The notes below the pieces were generated by a model, which saw only the letters and a program-made list of their open reading frames with translations, searched no databases and was not told where the DNA came from. From Archangium lansingense (GTDB lineage: Bacteria; Myxococcota; Myxococcia; Myxococcales; Myxococcaceae), in the NCBI RefSeq assembly GCF_026626635.1, contig NZ_JAPNKA010000001.1:7688001-7752000 (forward strand): a stretch of DNA of 64,000 nt, read 5' to 3'. The position numbers were made by a program, and so were the translations under genes. Numbering within the stretch: position 1 is the first letter of the stretch; each line of letters begins with the position of its first letter. Positions 26,370 through 41,400 of the stretch are shown in pieces.

Positions 26370-27302
26370 TCACTTGAGAGGAGGCTGCACTTCTCTACGA
26401 GGCCACGGACGGCGAGCGGCACGCATGAGGTGGAGCACCTGATACCCGAGCCCGCGGTACAGCCGCACCGCGGGTTCATTCTCCGCTCGGGCGACGAGGT
26501 GCGTCACCTTCACCTCGTCCCAGGAGAACATCCACCGCAGCGCCGCCGCCACCAGCTTCCTCCCCAGGCCCCGGCCGCGCGCCCGCTCCGCGATGGCGAC
26601 GTGCTCGATGAAGCCTTCGCCAAACTCCGGCTGCACCTTCGCGAAGACGTACCCGAGCAGCTCCGGCCCATCCGTGAGCACCAGCAACCGATGGTGCTCG
26701 TCCTGCTTCTCCAGCAGCTGCTCGCCCGTCAGCCAGGAGACGGGCCACAGCTCATGATGGAGCACCTTCAGCGCGTCGTGGTGGGCCGGCGTGAGTGACT
26801 CCGCCGTCTCATGCGGCACCTCCGTCATGCCGCTCCGCTCGAAACGGAGGACATAGGACTCCCCCGCCGAGGCGAAACCCCAGCGCACCGCCGCCTCGTG
26901 ACAGCGTGTGTTGCGAACGTCGTAGTACAGCTCCAGCTCTCGCACGTGCTCGGGGAGTAGCGGGCACACCGCCGCGAAGAGCGCATCCGCCACGGCGTGC
27001 CAGGCCTCGTGCTCCACCTGCGGTCCGAAAAGCCACGCCCTGCCCATCCGTGCGTCCGTGTCGAAACCGAACGCCCCCACCAGCCGCTCGCCCTCGAACG
27101 CCAGCCGGAACGTGTCCACCGGCACCGGGCTCAGCCGCGCCAGCGTGTCCACCATCATCTCCGGCGTGTCGTCGCAGTAGCCGATGTGCCGCTCGGGCTC
27201 GCGGTTGAGCCGCGCGAGAAAGGGCGCGAGCACCGTCGCCACTTGCTCCCGTGCGACCGGACGCAGCGTGAACTCCTTTGCCTCTGAGCGGAGAGCGGCC
27301 AT
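26370..27302 (-). CDS. Tandem GNAT acetyltransferase
   Basis: The protein has 310 residues from the ATG at 27302; an upstream TTG at 27341 has a stronger GGAGGAGG site and would add 13 residues. There are two GNAT units. The N-terminal one (about 10-160) has FEGERLVGAFGFDTDARMG but lacks a clear acetyl-CoA loop. The C-terminal one (165-300) has VFAKVQPEFGEGFIEHVAIAERARGRGLGRKLV, with the R/Q-x-x-G-x-G/A motif (RGRGLG), and NEPAVRLYRGLGYQ. It should transfer an acetyl group from acetyl-CoA to an amine; the acceptor is unknown. It is convergent with the SET-domain gene. Confidence 0.9.
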   Translation of the reverse strand: MAALRSEAKEFTLRPVAREQVATVLAPFLARLNREPERHIGYCDDTPEMMVDTLARLSPVPVDTFRLAFEGERLVGAFGFDTDARMGRAWLFGPQVEHEAWHAVADALFAAVCPLLPEHVRELELYYDVRNTRCHEAAVRWGFASAGESYVLRFERSGMTEVPHETAESLTPAHHDALKVLHHELWPVSWLTGEQLLEKQDEHHRLLVLTDGPELLGYVFAKVQPEFGEGFIEHVAIAERARGRGLGRKLVAAALRWMFSWDEVKVTHLVARAENEPAVRLYRGLGYQVLHLMRAARRPWPRREVQPPLK

Positions 27303-27487
27303 GCGACTCGGGACGAGAGCAGGGACACCGGCGCCACGCAAGCCCCTCCTCCATCACCCCTCCCGAGCCCCACCTCACCTCGTTGATGTCAGCCCTCCAC
27401 CTGAAAATCCTCCCGCCTGTTCCCCCCGCCGCCAGAGCCTGGCGGCGCAGCTGCCGCTCACCTGTCCGAGCACGCGTGAGAGACACC

Positions 27488-28309
27488 ATGGCCATCGACA
27501 TTCCCGAGATGCTTTCTCCCGAAGCCGCCGAGAAGGTCCAGTCCGTCCTTGGCGAGTGCATCGCCAAGCATGGAGAGGCAAAGCTCCACCGCATCCTTGA
27601 AGGTCTGCAGATCGCCTTCGGCGAGAAGGAGCCGCGGTACCCGCACCCGCTCCAGCGGCCCGAGCTCCTCTACATCCCAGGCCTGCCCTCCAAGCCGTGG
27701 TACTCGCCGGACGAGTACCCCTCCCTGAAGCACGCGACACGCACGCTCGAGGCCAGCGCGTCCGCCATGCGCGAGGAGTACCTGCGCGCCAGCACCGAGC
27801 AGAGCCACCTCGCCACCTACATGCCGGGCAAGCACGAGAAGTTCTACACCCTCCAGGACGACAGCCAGTGGATGGCCCTGTTCCTCCGGAAGGAGGGCAA
27901 GCTCAACGCGAGCAACCTCCAGGCCTGCCCGGAGACGGCCCGCGTCATCGACTCACTGGCCCCCCTGCTCATGTCCGATGGCGAGGCGTTCTTCTCCGTC
28001 CTCAAGCCCGGCACCGTGCTGCCGCCACACCATGACGCGACCAACTGCAAGCTGACCATCCACATGGCCATCACCATCCCGCCGGACTGCGGCATCCGCG
28101 TCGGCGGCGAGGAGCGCCAGTGGACCGAGGGCCGCTGCGTCGTCTTCGATGACACCTTCCTCCACGAGGCCTGGAACAAGAGCACGCAGACCCGCATCTG
28201 CTTCATCATGGACGTGTGGCACCCGGCCCTCAGCGAGGAAGAGATCGACACGCTCCGGGCCCTCATCGCCGCCGTCCCGCGCAACAGAGCCCAGGCCCCC
28301 GCCGCCTGA
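27488..28309 (+). CDS. Aspartyl/asparaginyl beta-hydroxylase domain protein
   Basis: The protein has 273 residues. The C-terminal half is an AspH-type Fe(II)/2-oxoglutarate dioxygenase: FFSVLKPGTVLPPHHDATNCKLTIHMAI with metal His182 and HHD in place of the usual HxD/H spacing, GIRVGGEERQWTEGRCVVFDDTFLHEAWNKS with the distal His226, and TRICFIMDVWHP. AspH-fold enzymes use only two His ligands, and both are present here. The N-terminal 110 residues (KPWYSPDEYPSLKHATRTLEASA) are the usual AspH family lead-in. It probably hydroxylates a protein, peptide or amino-acid side chain in the cytoplasm. It is divergent from the GNAT gene, so the two could share control. Confidence 0.92.
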   Translation: MAIDIPEMLSPEAAEKVQSVLGECIAKHGEAKLHRILEGLQIAFGEKEPRYPHPLQRPELLYIPGLPSKPWYSPDEYPSLKHATRTLEASASAMREEYLRASTEQSHLATYMPGKHEKFYTLQDDSQWMALFLRKEGKLNASNLQACPETARVIDSLAPLLMSDGEAFFSVLKPGTVLPPHHDATNCKLTIHMAITIPPDCGIRVGGEERQWTEGRCVVFDDTFLHEAWNKSTQTRICFIMDVWHPALSEEEIDTLRALIAAVPRNRAQAPAA

Positions 28310-28593
28310 ACAGCTTCGGCCGCACGGCCTTGCGGGCCCCAGCCGTCTCCTCCTCCGCCTCCTTGCACCAGCCCGCCGCCGAGCAAGAGGGCCCCCATTC
28401 CGTCTAGACTTTCCAAGAAGTAACGGACAAGCGCCCCACTCCGAGCGTGGAGAGCGGCCAGGGGCACCTCCCCGGGGTGCCTCTCCATCCAGATGTTCAG
28501 AAGGGAGCGGGAGCGGCAAGGCCGTACTGCTGAGCCATCGTGGCGCCGGAACGGAATGCGCCGCGCCAGGGAGCTCCCGCCCGTGGGGGTCGC

Positions 28594-34353
<5,760 letters not shown>

Positions 34354-34385
34354 GAGCAGCGCCACGTCCTTCTGGAGGCGCACCC

Positions 34386-36101
34386 TCACTGCGCGGCTGC
34401 GCCTCCCACCTTCACACCGGGCGGCATGACACTCACGCCCAGCTCGGCGGCGAGTGCCTCCAGGGCCGACGAAGCCAGCCGCGGATCCTCCCGCAGGCGG
34501 CCGAGCACCCGCGCCGATTCCGCCACGCCAGGCCTGGCGCTCTGCACCTGGGCGACGAAGGCCGCCGCGCACAGCAGGGCCCTCGCGGCGCACCCCTCGG
34601 GCGGGCCAGAATCGCGCCCCGCGAGCAGTACCGTGGAGAGGAGCTCACCCACCTCCAGGCACCCGTCCACGAGCATGCGCACCCGCGCGAGCGAGGGGAG
34701 GACGAAGCGCCGGGGTGTCTCCAACCGCGCGGCGAGCACGAGCGTACGGGCCGCCAGCACCGCCAGCTCCTCCTCTCCGTTCCCGCCCCCCAACCGCGCC
34801 ACGCAGCGGCGGGTCAGCCGTATCAACAGGGGCGCCACCTGCGCACCTCCCCCGGTCAGCATCAGGGCCTCGTCGAACAGCCGGGCCTGAAATTCCTGGG
34901 GCGGTACCGAGGCCCGGCGCCTGGGCGTTTCCAGCACCTCCTCCCCAGCTTCCTCGAGAGCCGCATCCGGGGGCGGTGGCGGTTCAACCGGGTACAACAC
35001 CGGCGGCGGCCCCATCGGGACGCGCCTCCTGGCCATCACCGGATCCATCCGGACGATGTGTGGCATGACGGGTGGACGCGGCGGCGTACGCTCCATCAGG
35101 GACAGCTCCTCCCCATGCACGACCCCGCCTGCCTCCAGGAGCGAACGGCGCGCGGGGAAGGCGCGGGCGAAGAGGTGGGCGAGGTCCAGGTGGTCCACGA
35201 CGAGCTGACGCTCCACGAGGAAGCTCCGCAGGGTGTCCGCGAAAACGCGCGCCGAGCGGATGCGGGCCTCGGGATCGGCCGCGAAGGACTGGAGCAGCAT
35301 GACCCAGAGCGAGGGCGGGCACCCGGGCAGCGGTTCGAGGCTGCGCTCGTCAAAGGCGCCAATGTGGTGGATGGCCTGCGGAGGCGAGCCCGCGAAGAGG
35401 GGCCGTCCCGCCAGCAGCTCATAGAGGAGCAACCCGAGACGGAAGACGTCGCCACGTACATCCGCGGGGCGGCCTCGGGCCTGCTCGGGCGTGAGGTAGG
35501 GCGGATCGCTCCGGGAGGCTCCGCCCGTGTCGACGAGCTTCACCTCGCCGCCCCGGGAGAGCCACACGTGGCTGGGGTGGAGGCCCCGATTGCAGGCGCG
35601 CGCCTGGTGAAGACTGGCGAGGCCCTCGGCCACCTGCAGGACGATGAAGCACATCTCACGCAGGCCGATCACCAGCCCTCGCGCCCGCGCCGCGAGCAGC
35701 GCGCCCAGTTGCTCCCCGTCCACGAACTCCAGGACCCGACAGGGCTGCTCGCCTCCGCTCAGGCCCGCCTCAATCACCCGCAGGACATTCTCATGCGCCA
35801 GCGTGGCGGACGTCCGCGCTGAACCCAAGAAGAGGTCCACGAAGGGGACATCCCGCGCGACCGCTGGCAGCAGGCGCTCGAGGACGACCGGAGACTCCAC
35901 TCCCCCCGCCCCCGTCCTCCTGGCGAGGAAGACCTCGGCCGCCGGGTTCACCGCGAGTCTGCGAGCAATGCGATAGGTTCCCACGAGCGCCCCCGGCGTC
36001 CCGCCACCACCCGCGCGCCCCCCTGGCTCCGCCCTGGAACCGGGCAACCCGGGCCTCGCCTGGAAGCTAGGAAGCCCTCCCGCTCCGGCACCCTGCCTCA
36101 C
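34386..36101 (-). CDS. Ser/Thr pseudokinase
   Basis: The protein has 571 residues from a GTG at 36101; no better start is seen. Residues 40-300 have the protein-kinase fold but the catalytic residues are gone. The beta-3 Lys position reads Glu75 (VVLERLL where VAIKRLL is expected). The HRD catalytic loop reads NRGLHPSHV (Gly173 for Asp). DFG reads DTG (191-193). The Glu/Ala/Arg helices and APE-like YLTPEQARGRPADVRGDVFRLG survive. A Pro-rich linker (PPPVLYPVEPPPPPD) leads to a C-terminal helical domain (about 400-560). It probably acts as a scaffold or regulator. It is convergent with the hybrid kinase and divergent from the TPR gene. Confidence 0.88.
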   Translation of the reverse strand: MRQGAGAGGLPSFQARPGLPGSRAEPGGRAGGGGTPGALVGTYRIARRLAVNPAAEVFLARRTGAGGVESPVVLERLLPAVARDVPFVDLFLGSARTSATLAHENVLRVIEAGLSGGEQPCRVLEFVDGEQLGALLAARARGLVIGLREMCFIVLQVAEGLASLHQARACNRGLHPSHVWLSRGGEVKLVDTGGASRSDPPYLTPEQARGRPADVRGDVFRLGLLLYELLAGRPLFAGSPPQAIHHIGAFDERSLEPLPGCPPSLWVMLLQSFAADPEARIRSARVFADTLRSFLVERQLVVDHLDLAHLFARAFPARRSLLEAGGVVHGEELSLMERTPPRPPVMPHIVRMDPVMARRRVPMGPPPVLYPVEPPPPPDAALEEAGEEVLETPRRRASVPPQEFQARLFDEALMLTGGGAQVAPLLIRLTRRCVARLGGGNGEEELAVLAARTLVLAARLETPRRFVLPSLARVRMLVDGCLEVGELLSTVLLAGRDSGPPEGCAARALLCAAAFVAQVQSARPGVAESARVLGRLREDPRLASSALEALAAELGVSVMPPGVKVGGAAAQ

Positions 36102-36267
36102 GGTACGGGTTGCGCGCCCTACAACGAACGCTGGCCTGCCCTCCGAGCCTGCAAGTCAGGCAAAATTCCAAGAAAGTCGGGAACTTGAGGGGCTTCCGAG
36201 CACATGGTACGACCTCGAAAGGCGTGTGACTTTTCGCCTTGTTTCCCCTGACGGAGCCGGTCTTCTC

Positions 36268-39200
36268 ATGAGCGAGCGCAACGATCTGTCGAGGATGCCT
36301 TCCTCGTCCTCTCCAGGTGTGTCCTCCCCCGGTGTCCCCGTGGCCGCCGTCACGCTGGGAGGAACGCCCACCCGCCCGGTCGCCACCGAGGCCCTCGCCA
36401 CCAACCTCTCCACGATCCCCGCGGCCTCCAGCCCCGAGCAAGAGGCCCGCGAGCGCATTGCCACCCTGGAGCGTGAGGCGCGCGCCCTCGGCAACGAGCC
36501 CCAGGCCGCCCTCCTCTTCCATGAGATGGGCCGGCTGTACGAGGACCCCCTCAAGAACCCGCGCAACGCCGCCATGGCCTACAACCAGGCCTACCGGCTC
36601 GCCCCCCGGTTCCTCGCCAACCTCCGCGCCGCGCGCCGCCTCTTCGCCGACGTGGGCAACTGGCAGATGGCCGTCCAGCTCCTCGAGGCCGAGCTGAACG
36701 CCACCGAGACCCCCAGTGAGCGCGCCGCCCTCCTCTTCGAGAAGGGCATCCTGCTCGAGGAGCGTCTGTCGCGCGAGGCGGACGCCACCGCTGCCTTCCA
36801 GCAATGTCTGGAGCTCCGCCCCCAGGAGGCCTCGCTACTCACCCAGCTCGAGGCCATCTACGCCACGCGCAATGACTACCCCTCGCTCGTCGAGGTGTAC
36901 CGGCTGATGGCCACCGCGCTGGAGACGCCCGCGCTGCGCGCCCACTACCTCACCACCGCGGGCCTGGTGCTCGAGGAGCGCCTCAAGCGTCCGGACCAGG
37001 CCGCCGCCTGCTTCCGCGAGGCCTTCACCCTGGACCGCACGGACCAGCTCCTGCTCAACGCCCTCAAGCGCGTGGCCCTGCGCGAAGGCCGTGCCGAGGA
37101 GCTGCTCGAGGTCCTCACCGCCGAGGCCGAGGTGCTCGGGCCCCAGGGCGCTCCCGCCTGGCTCCAGCTGTGCAAGATGTATGAGCGGCTCGGGCGCAAG
37201 GAGGAGGCGCTGGCCGCCCTGCTCGACGCGCGCCGCGTGAGCCCCAACGAGTCCCTCATCCTCTCCGCGCTCGCCAACATCTATGAGACGCGCCAGCGCT
37301 TCGAGGAGCTCGCCGACGTGCTGCTCGCCTGGGTGGGCAGCATCAACGACGAGAGCGAGCTGGTGGCCATCAACCTGCGCCTGGCGGCCCTCTACGAGGA
37401 GGACCTCAAGCGCGAAGTGGAGGCCATCTCCCGCTACCAAGCCATCCTCGCCCGCATCCCCGGCCACGCCGCCGCGCTCGCCGGCCTGGGCAAGCTCTTC
37501 TACCGCATGCACAACTGGGAAGGCCTCGTCTCCGTCTTCGACGCCGAGACCGCCGCCAGCCCGGATCCCAAGGAAAAGGCCGCTCGCATGTTCAAGGCGG
37601 CCGAGATCCTCGAGGAGCGGCTGGGCCGGCAGGAAGAGGCCATCCAGCGCTACAACACCTGCCTCCAGCTCCAGCCGGGCTACCTCCCCGCCCAGAAGGC
37701 CCTCACCCGCCTCTACGAGCGCCAGAGCCGCTTCGCCGAGCTCGTGGCCATGTACGAGCAGGACCTGCTCCAGACGCAGGACCGCGATCAGCTCATCACC
37801 ACGCTCAACAAGGTCGCCGTCATCTACGAGGACCGGCTGAGCGATCTGGACCACGCCATCGAGTGCATGCGGCGCATCCTCGACCTGGCGTCGGATCACC
37901 TGCCCACCATCCGCAACCTGTCGCGGCTGTTGGAGCGCGCCGGGCGCTTCCAGGAGCTCATCCGCAACCAGGAGCTGGAGGCCTCGCTGGTGGGCGACAC
38001 CAAGCAGGTGCTCTCGCTCTACCACCGCAACGCGGAGCTCCTCGACGAGAACCTGAAGGATCGCTCGGGCGCCATCGCCGCCTACGAGCGGGTGCTGACG
38101 CTGACGCCCTCGTACCTGCCAGCGCTCAAGGCCCTGGGCCGGCTGTACGCGCAGGAGAGCAAGTGGGACCTGCTCATCCGCATGTACCGGGCCGAGGCGG
38201 AGTTCTCCCCCTCTCCCGAGGCCGCCGCGGCGCTCATCTACAAGATTGGCGAGCTGTGCGAGCACCGGCTCAAGGACGAGCACCAGGCCGTCGCCTCCTA
38301 CCAGGAGGTGCTGACGCTGGCGCCGAGCCACTTCCCGGCGCTGCGCGCGCTGGCGCGGCTGTACAAGGCCCAGGGGGCGTGGGAGAGCCTCATCGAGGTG
38401 CTGCGCGCCGAGGCCGCCAACCGGACGGATCCGATGGAGCGGGCCAACGCCCTCTACCACGCGGCCACCATCTGGGAGGATCAGCTCAAGCGGCCGGAGA
38501 TGGCCATCGAGGTGTTCCAGGAGGTGCTGCGGATGGCGCCGGGCCACACCGCCACGCTGCGCGCCCTGGAGCGGCTGTACCTGGCCGACGAGGACGTGAA
38601 GGAGCTGGTGGGGCTGCTGGACCGCGAGACGCAGATGGCCCAGACACCGGGCGCCAAGGTCGCCGCGTACACGAAGTTGGCGCGGCTGTACCTGGACCAC
38701 TTCCAGGAGCCCGCGCGCGCGGCCCAGTGCTGCGAGGCGGTGCTGGCGCTGGAGCCCGGCCACCTGTCGGCCCTCAAGACGCTGGAGCGCATCCGCGCGG
38801 GTGACCGAGCGCGCCGCGGCGAGCTGCGCCTGCGCCTGGCCGACGTGGTGAAGGACGGACGCCTGAGCACCGCGCTGCGGGTGAACGCCGCCACCGATCT
38901 GGACAAGGGCACCGACGTGGAAGCCCTGCGCCGCGCCGTGGCGGAGAACCCCCGGGACGTGCGGCTCGCCTTCTACCTGGAGCGCGCCCTGCGCCAGGTG
39001 GGTGACGCCGCGGGCCTGTCCGAGCTCTACATGCGCCGGCTCCAGGTCGTCTCCGAGGAGCTGGAGCGCGTGGAGCTGATGCTGCGCTGCGCGGAGCTGG
39101 ACGAGACGCGGCTGAACAACCTCCACCGCGCCGAGCAGGCCTACCGCGCCGCGCTGCAGCTTCAGCCGCAGTGCCTGCCCGCCATCCAGGGCCTGCGCCG

Positions 39201-41355
39201 CCTGCTGTCCCGCCGCGGGGACGCCGCCTCTGCCCGCGTGCTGCTGGAGAGCGAGGCTCGCGTTGCCAAGGATCCCCGCAGCGCCATCGAGGCCTTCGTC
39301 GCCGCGGCCCGGCTCGCCGCGGGCCCGCTGCAGGACTCGGAGGGCGCCATCGCCCTGTACCGCCAGGCGCTGGAGAAGGATCCACTGGACGCCCAGGCCA
39401 CCTCGGGTCTGGAGGATCTGCTGGCCGCGCGCGGTGGAGCCGCGGACCTGGCCATGCTGCAGGAGCGGCGCGGTGAGGCCCGGCTGGCCCAGCAGGACCC
39501 GGTCTCGGCCGCCGCGGCCTTCTTCGGCGCGGCCAAGACGCACCTCGGCGCGCTGAGCAACCGCACCCGCGCCATGGAGCTGCTCGAGCGCACCCTGACC
39601 TTGCAGCCCGCCCACCCGGAGGCATTGGAGCTGCGCGCCCACCTCTTGCTGGAGGATCGCCGCTACGCCGACGCCGCCGCGGCACTCGCCCAGCGCATCC
39701 CGCTCGGGGGAGATCCGGCCCTCCTGTCGAAGATGCACCTCACCCTGGGCTCGCTGTACCAGGACCACCTGTCCGAGCCGAGCCGCGCCGCGATGCACCT
39801 GCACGCCGCACGTGAGGGCATGCCGCGCAACACCGAGGCCCTGGAGCGCATGGCCGCCCTCTTCCAGCAGGTGCGCAACTGGCAGGGCGCGATGGACTGC
39901 CTGCGGCGACTGCTGGAAATGGATCTCCCCGTGGCCGAGCGCGCACGCCACACCGTGTCGCTGGCGCAGATTCACGAGCAGGGGCTGGGAGACGGCGCCT
40001 CCGCCTCCACGCTGTACCGTCAGGCGCTGGAGCTCACCCCGGGCGACGCGGTGCTGTTGGATCGACTGGTGGTGCTCTACGAGCGCGCCGGAAACCTGAT
40101 GGAGCTCTCGCAGATGCTGGAGGCCCAGGCCGCCCAGGCCCAGACTTCTGGCGACATGAAGCGCGCGGCCTCGCTGAAGCTGAAGGTGGCGGACCTGTAC
40201 GCCGGCCCGCTGGAGGAGCCCAACCGGGCCATCACCCTCTACCGGCACATCGTCGACGCGGACCCGTCCAGCATCCCGGCCCGCTCGGCCCTCGCCACCC
40301 TGTACATGCGCGACGCAGCGGCCTCGCAGCTCGCCATCGAGGAGAACCGGCAGTTGCTGAAGCTGGATCCCACCCGGGTGGAGAGCCTGCATGCGCTCTT
40401 CCGGCTGTGGGAAGGGACTCGGCAGAACGACAAGGCCTTCTGCGCCTCGGCGGTGCTGCACTTCCTGCGCTCTGCGAACGAGGCCGAGGCCTCCTTCTAT
40501 ACGGAGATGCGCAGCCGGCTGCCTACGGAGACGCAGGAGCGGCTGAGCCAGGCGGACGTGGATGCGGGACTCATCCACCCCTCGGCACGAGGGCCGCTGC
40601 TCGAGGTGATGCGGTCCGTGGGAGATCAGCTCAGCCGGATGCACCCGGCGCAGTTCGAGCTGCTCGGAGTGGACCGTAAGACGGACAAGCTCAAGCCGGA
40701 CCACGCGGTGTTCAAGGCCGTGCGCGCGGTGGCGCAGGTGTTCGGCGTGGAGGAGTTCGAGGTGTACCAGGCCCGCCGCGGGCTCATCGGCCTGGAGACG
40801 ACCGAGCCACTGAGCGTGTGCGTAGGCCAGGACGTGGTGCGCCGCTTCAACGCCCGCGAGCAGAAGTTCCTCTTTGGCCGCGCCGTGATGGGCCTGCTCA
40901 ACAAGACGGCGGTGCTCTCCAAGCTGTCGCGCGGCGAGACGCAGGATCTCTTCGGCAACTCGGTTCGCATCTTCGCCCCGCTGTTCACCGCCATGGGACG
41001 CAACAACGAGGAGCTGGTGAAGCAGTACCGCCGGGCCTACACGCGCAAGGCGCTCAAGTCGCTGGAGCCAGCCGCCCTGGAGCTGGGGCCCCAGTCCAAG
41101 GTGGAGCTGGAGCCCGTGCTGGAGGGCATGGCGTTCTCGGCGGACCGGGCCGGTGTGCTGATGTGCGGCGACGTGTCGGTGGGCCTCACCATGGTGCTGC
41201 GCGAGGACCCGAACTTCGCCACCGCCCGCCTGGACAACGCCGAGCCCCTGCTGCAGTCCCTGCGCGAGCGCGTCGACCTGCAGCAGATCCTCGCCTACGT
41301 CCTGTCGGACGACTTCATGCGCCTGCGCCAGCGCGTGGGACTGTCTCTGCCGTGA
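36268..41355 (+). CDS. Giant TPR-repeat protein
   Basis: The protein has 1695 residues. The ATG at 36268 is chosen over upstream frame. After a Ser/Thr/Pro-rich leader of about 60 residues, some 30 TPR-like helical hairpins run to about residue 1400. A recurrent unit reads AIxxYxxVLxLxPxxxPALxALxRLYxxQxxWExLIxxYxxEA. It recurs roughly every 35-40 residues, so the DNA is quasi-repetitive. The last 290 residues (FGVEEFEVYQARRGLIGLETTEPLSV, FNAREQKFLFGRAVMGLLNKTAVL, LEGMAFSADRAGVLMCGDVSVGL) form a separate globular domain that I have seen associated with such myxobacterial TPR proteins, but whose function I do not know. There is no signal peptide. A 13-bp-stem terminator follows. Confidence 0.9.
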   Translation: MSERNDLSRMPSSSSPGVSSPGVPVAAVTLGGTPTRPVATEALATNLSTIPAASSPEQEARERIATLEREARALGNEPQAALLFHEMGRLYEDPLKNPRNAAMAYNQAYRLAPRFLANLRAARRLFADVGNWQMAVQLLEAELNATETPSERAALLFEKGILLEERLSREADATAAFQQCLELRPQEASLLTQLEAIYATRNDYPSLVEVYRLMATALETPALRAHYLTTAGLVLEERLKRPDQAAACFREAFTLDRTDQLLLNALKRVALREGRAEELLEVLTAEAEVLGPQGAPAWLQLCKMYERLGRKEEALAALLDARRVSPNESLILSALANIYETRQRFEELADVLLAWVGSINDESELVAINLRLAALYEEDLKREVEAISRYQAILARIPGHAAALAGLGKLFYRMHNWEGLVSVFDAETAASPDPKEKAARMFKAAEILEERLGRQEEAIQRYNTCLQLQPGYLPAQKALTRLYERQSRFAELVAMYEQDLLQTQDRDQLITTLNKVAVIYEDRLSDLDHAIECMRRILDLASDHLPTIRNLSRLLERAGRFQELIRNQELEASLVGDTKQVLSLYHRNAELLDENLKDRSGAIAAYERVLTLTPSYLPALKALGRLYAQESKWDLLIRMYRAEAEFSPSPEAAAALIYKIGELCEHRLKDEHQAVASYQEVLTLAPSHFPALRALARLYKAQGAWESLIEVLRAEAANRTDPMERANALYHAATIWEDQLKRPEMAIEVFQEVLRMAPGHTATLRALERLYLADEDVKELVGLLDRETQMAQTPGAKVAAYTKLARLYLDHFQEPARAAQCCEAVLALEPGHLSALKTLERIRAGDRARRGELRLRLADVVKDGRLSTALRVNAATDLDKGTDVEALRRAVAENPRDVRLAFYLERALRQVGDAAGLSELYMRRLQVVSEELERVELMLRCAELDETRLNNLHRAEQAYRAALQLQPQCLPAIQGLRRLLSRRGDAASARVLLESEARVAKDPRSAIEAFVAAARLAAGPLQDSEGAIALYRQALEKDPLDAQATSGLEDLLAARGGAADLAMLQERRGEARLAQQDPVSAAAAFFGAAKTHLGALSNRTRAMELLERTLTLQPAHPEALELRAHLLLEDRRYADAAAALAQRIPLGGDPALLSKMHLTLGSLYQDHLSEPSRAAMHLHAAREGMPRNTEALERMAALFQQVRNWQGAMDCLRRLLEMDLPVAERARHTVSLAQIHEQGLGDGASASTLYRQALELTPGDAVLLDRLVVLYERAGNLMELSQMLEAQAAQAQTSGDMKRAASLKLKVADLYAGPLEEPNRAITLYRHIVDADPSSIPARSALATLYMRDAAASQLAIEENRQLLKLDPTRVESLHALFRLWEGTRQNDKAFCASAVLHFLRSANEAEASFYTEMRSRLPTETQERLSQADVDAGLIHPSARGPLLEVMRSVGDQLSRMHPAQFELLGVDRKTDKLKPDHAVFKAVRAVAQVFGVEEFEVYQARRGLIGLETTEPLSVCVGQDVVRRFNAREQKFLFGRAVMGLLNKTAVLSKLSRGETQDLFGNSVRIFAPLFTAMGRNNEELVKQYRRAYTRKALKSLEPAALELGPQSKVELEPVLEGMAFSADRAGVLMCGDVSVGLTMVLREDPNFATARLDNAEPLLQSLRERVDLQQILAYVLSDDFMRLRQRVGLSLP

Positions 41356-41367
41356 CATGAAAACGAC

Positions 41368-41400
41368 CCGAGGTGAGGGGCCCCCCTCCCCTCACCTCGG
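41368..41400. terminator. Perfect 13-bp hairpin shared by convergent genes
   Basis: CCGAGGTGAGGGG (41368-41380) pairs perfectly with CCCCTCACCTCGG (41388-41400) across a 7-nt loop. It starts 13 bp after the TPR gene stop, and its right arm covers the stop codon of the convergent gene. It should act on both strands, although a T-run is absent. Confidence 0.75.

Noticed and set aside
36268..41355. Quasi-periodic DNA as a repeat array or CRISPR
   Set aside because: The periodicity comes from diverged TPR codons, with no exact repeats or spacers.
36835..41358. A 1507-codon open frame on the minus strand
   Set aside because: Antisense to the TPR protein; its Leu/Gln/Gly/His periodicity simply mirrors the repeat codons.
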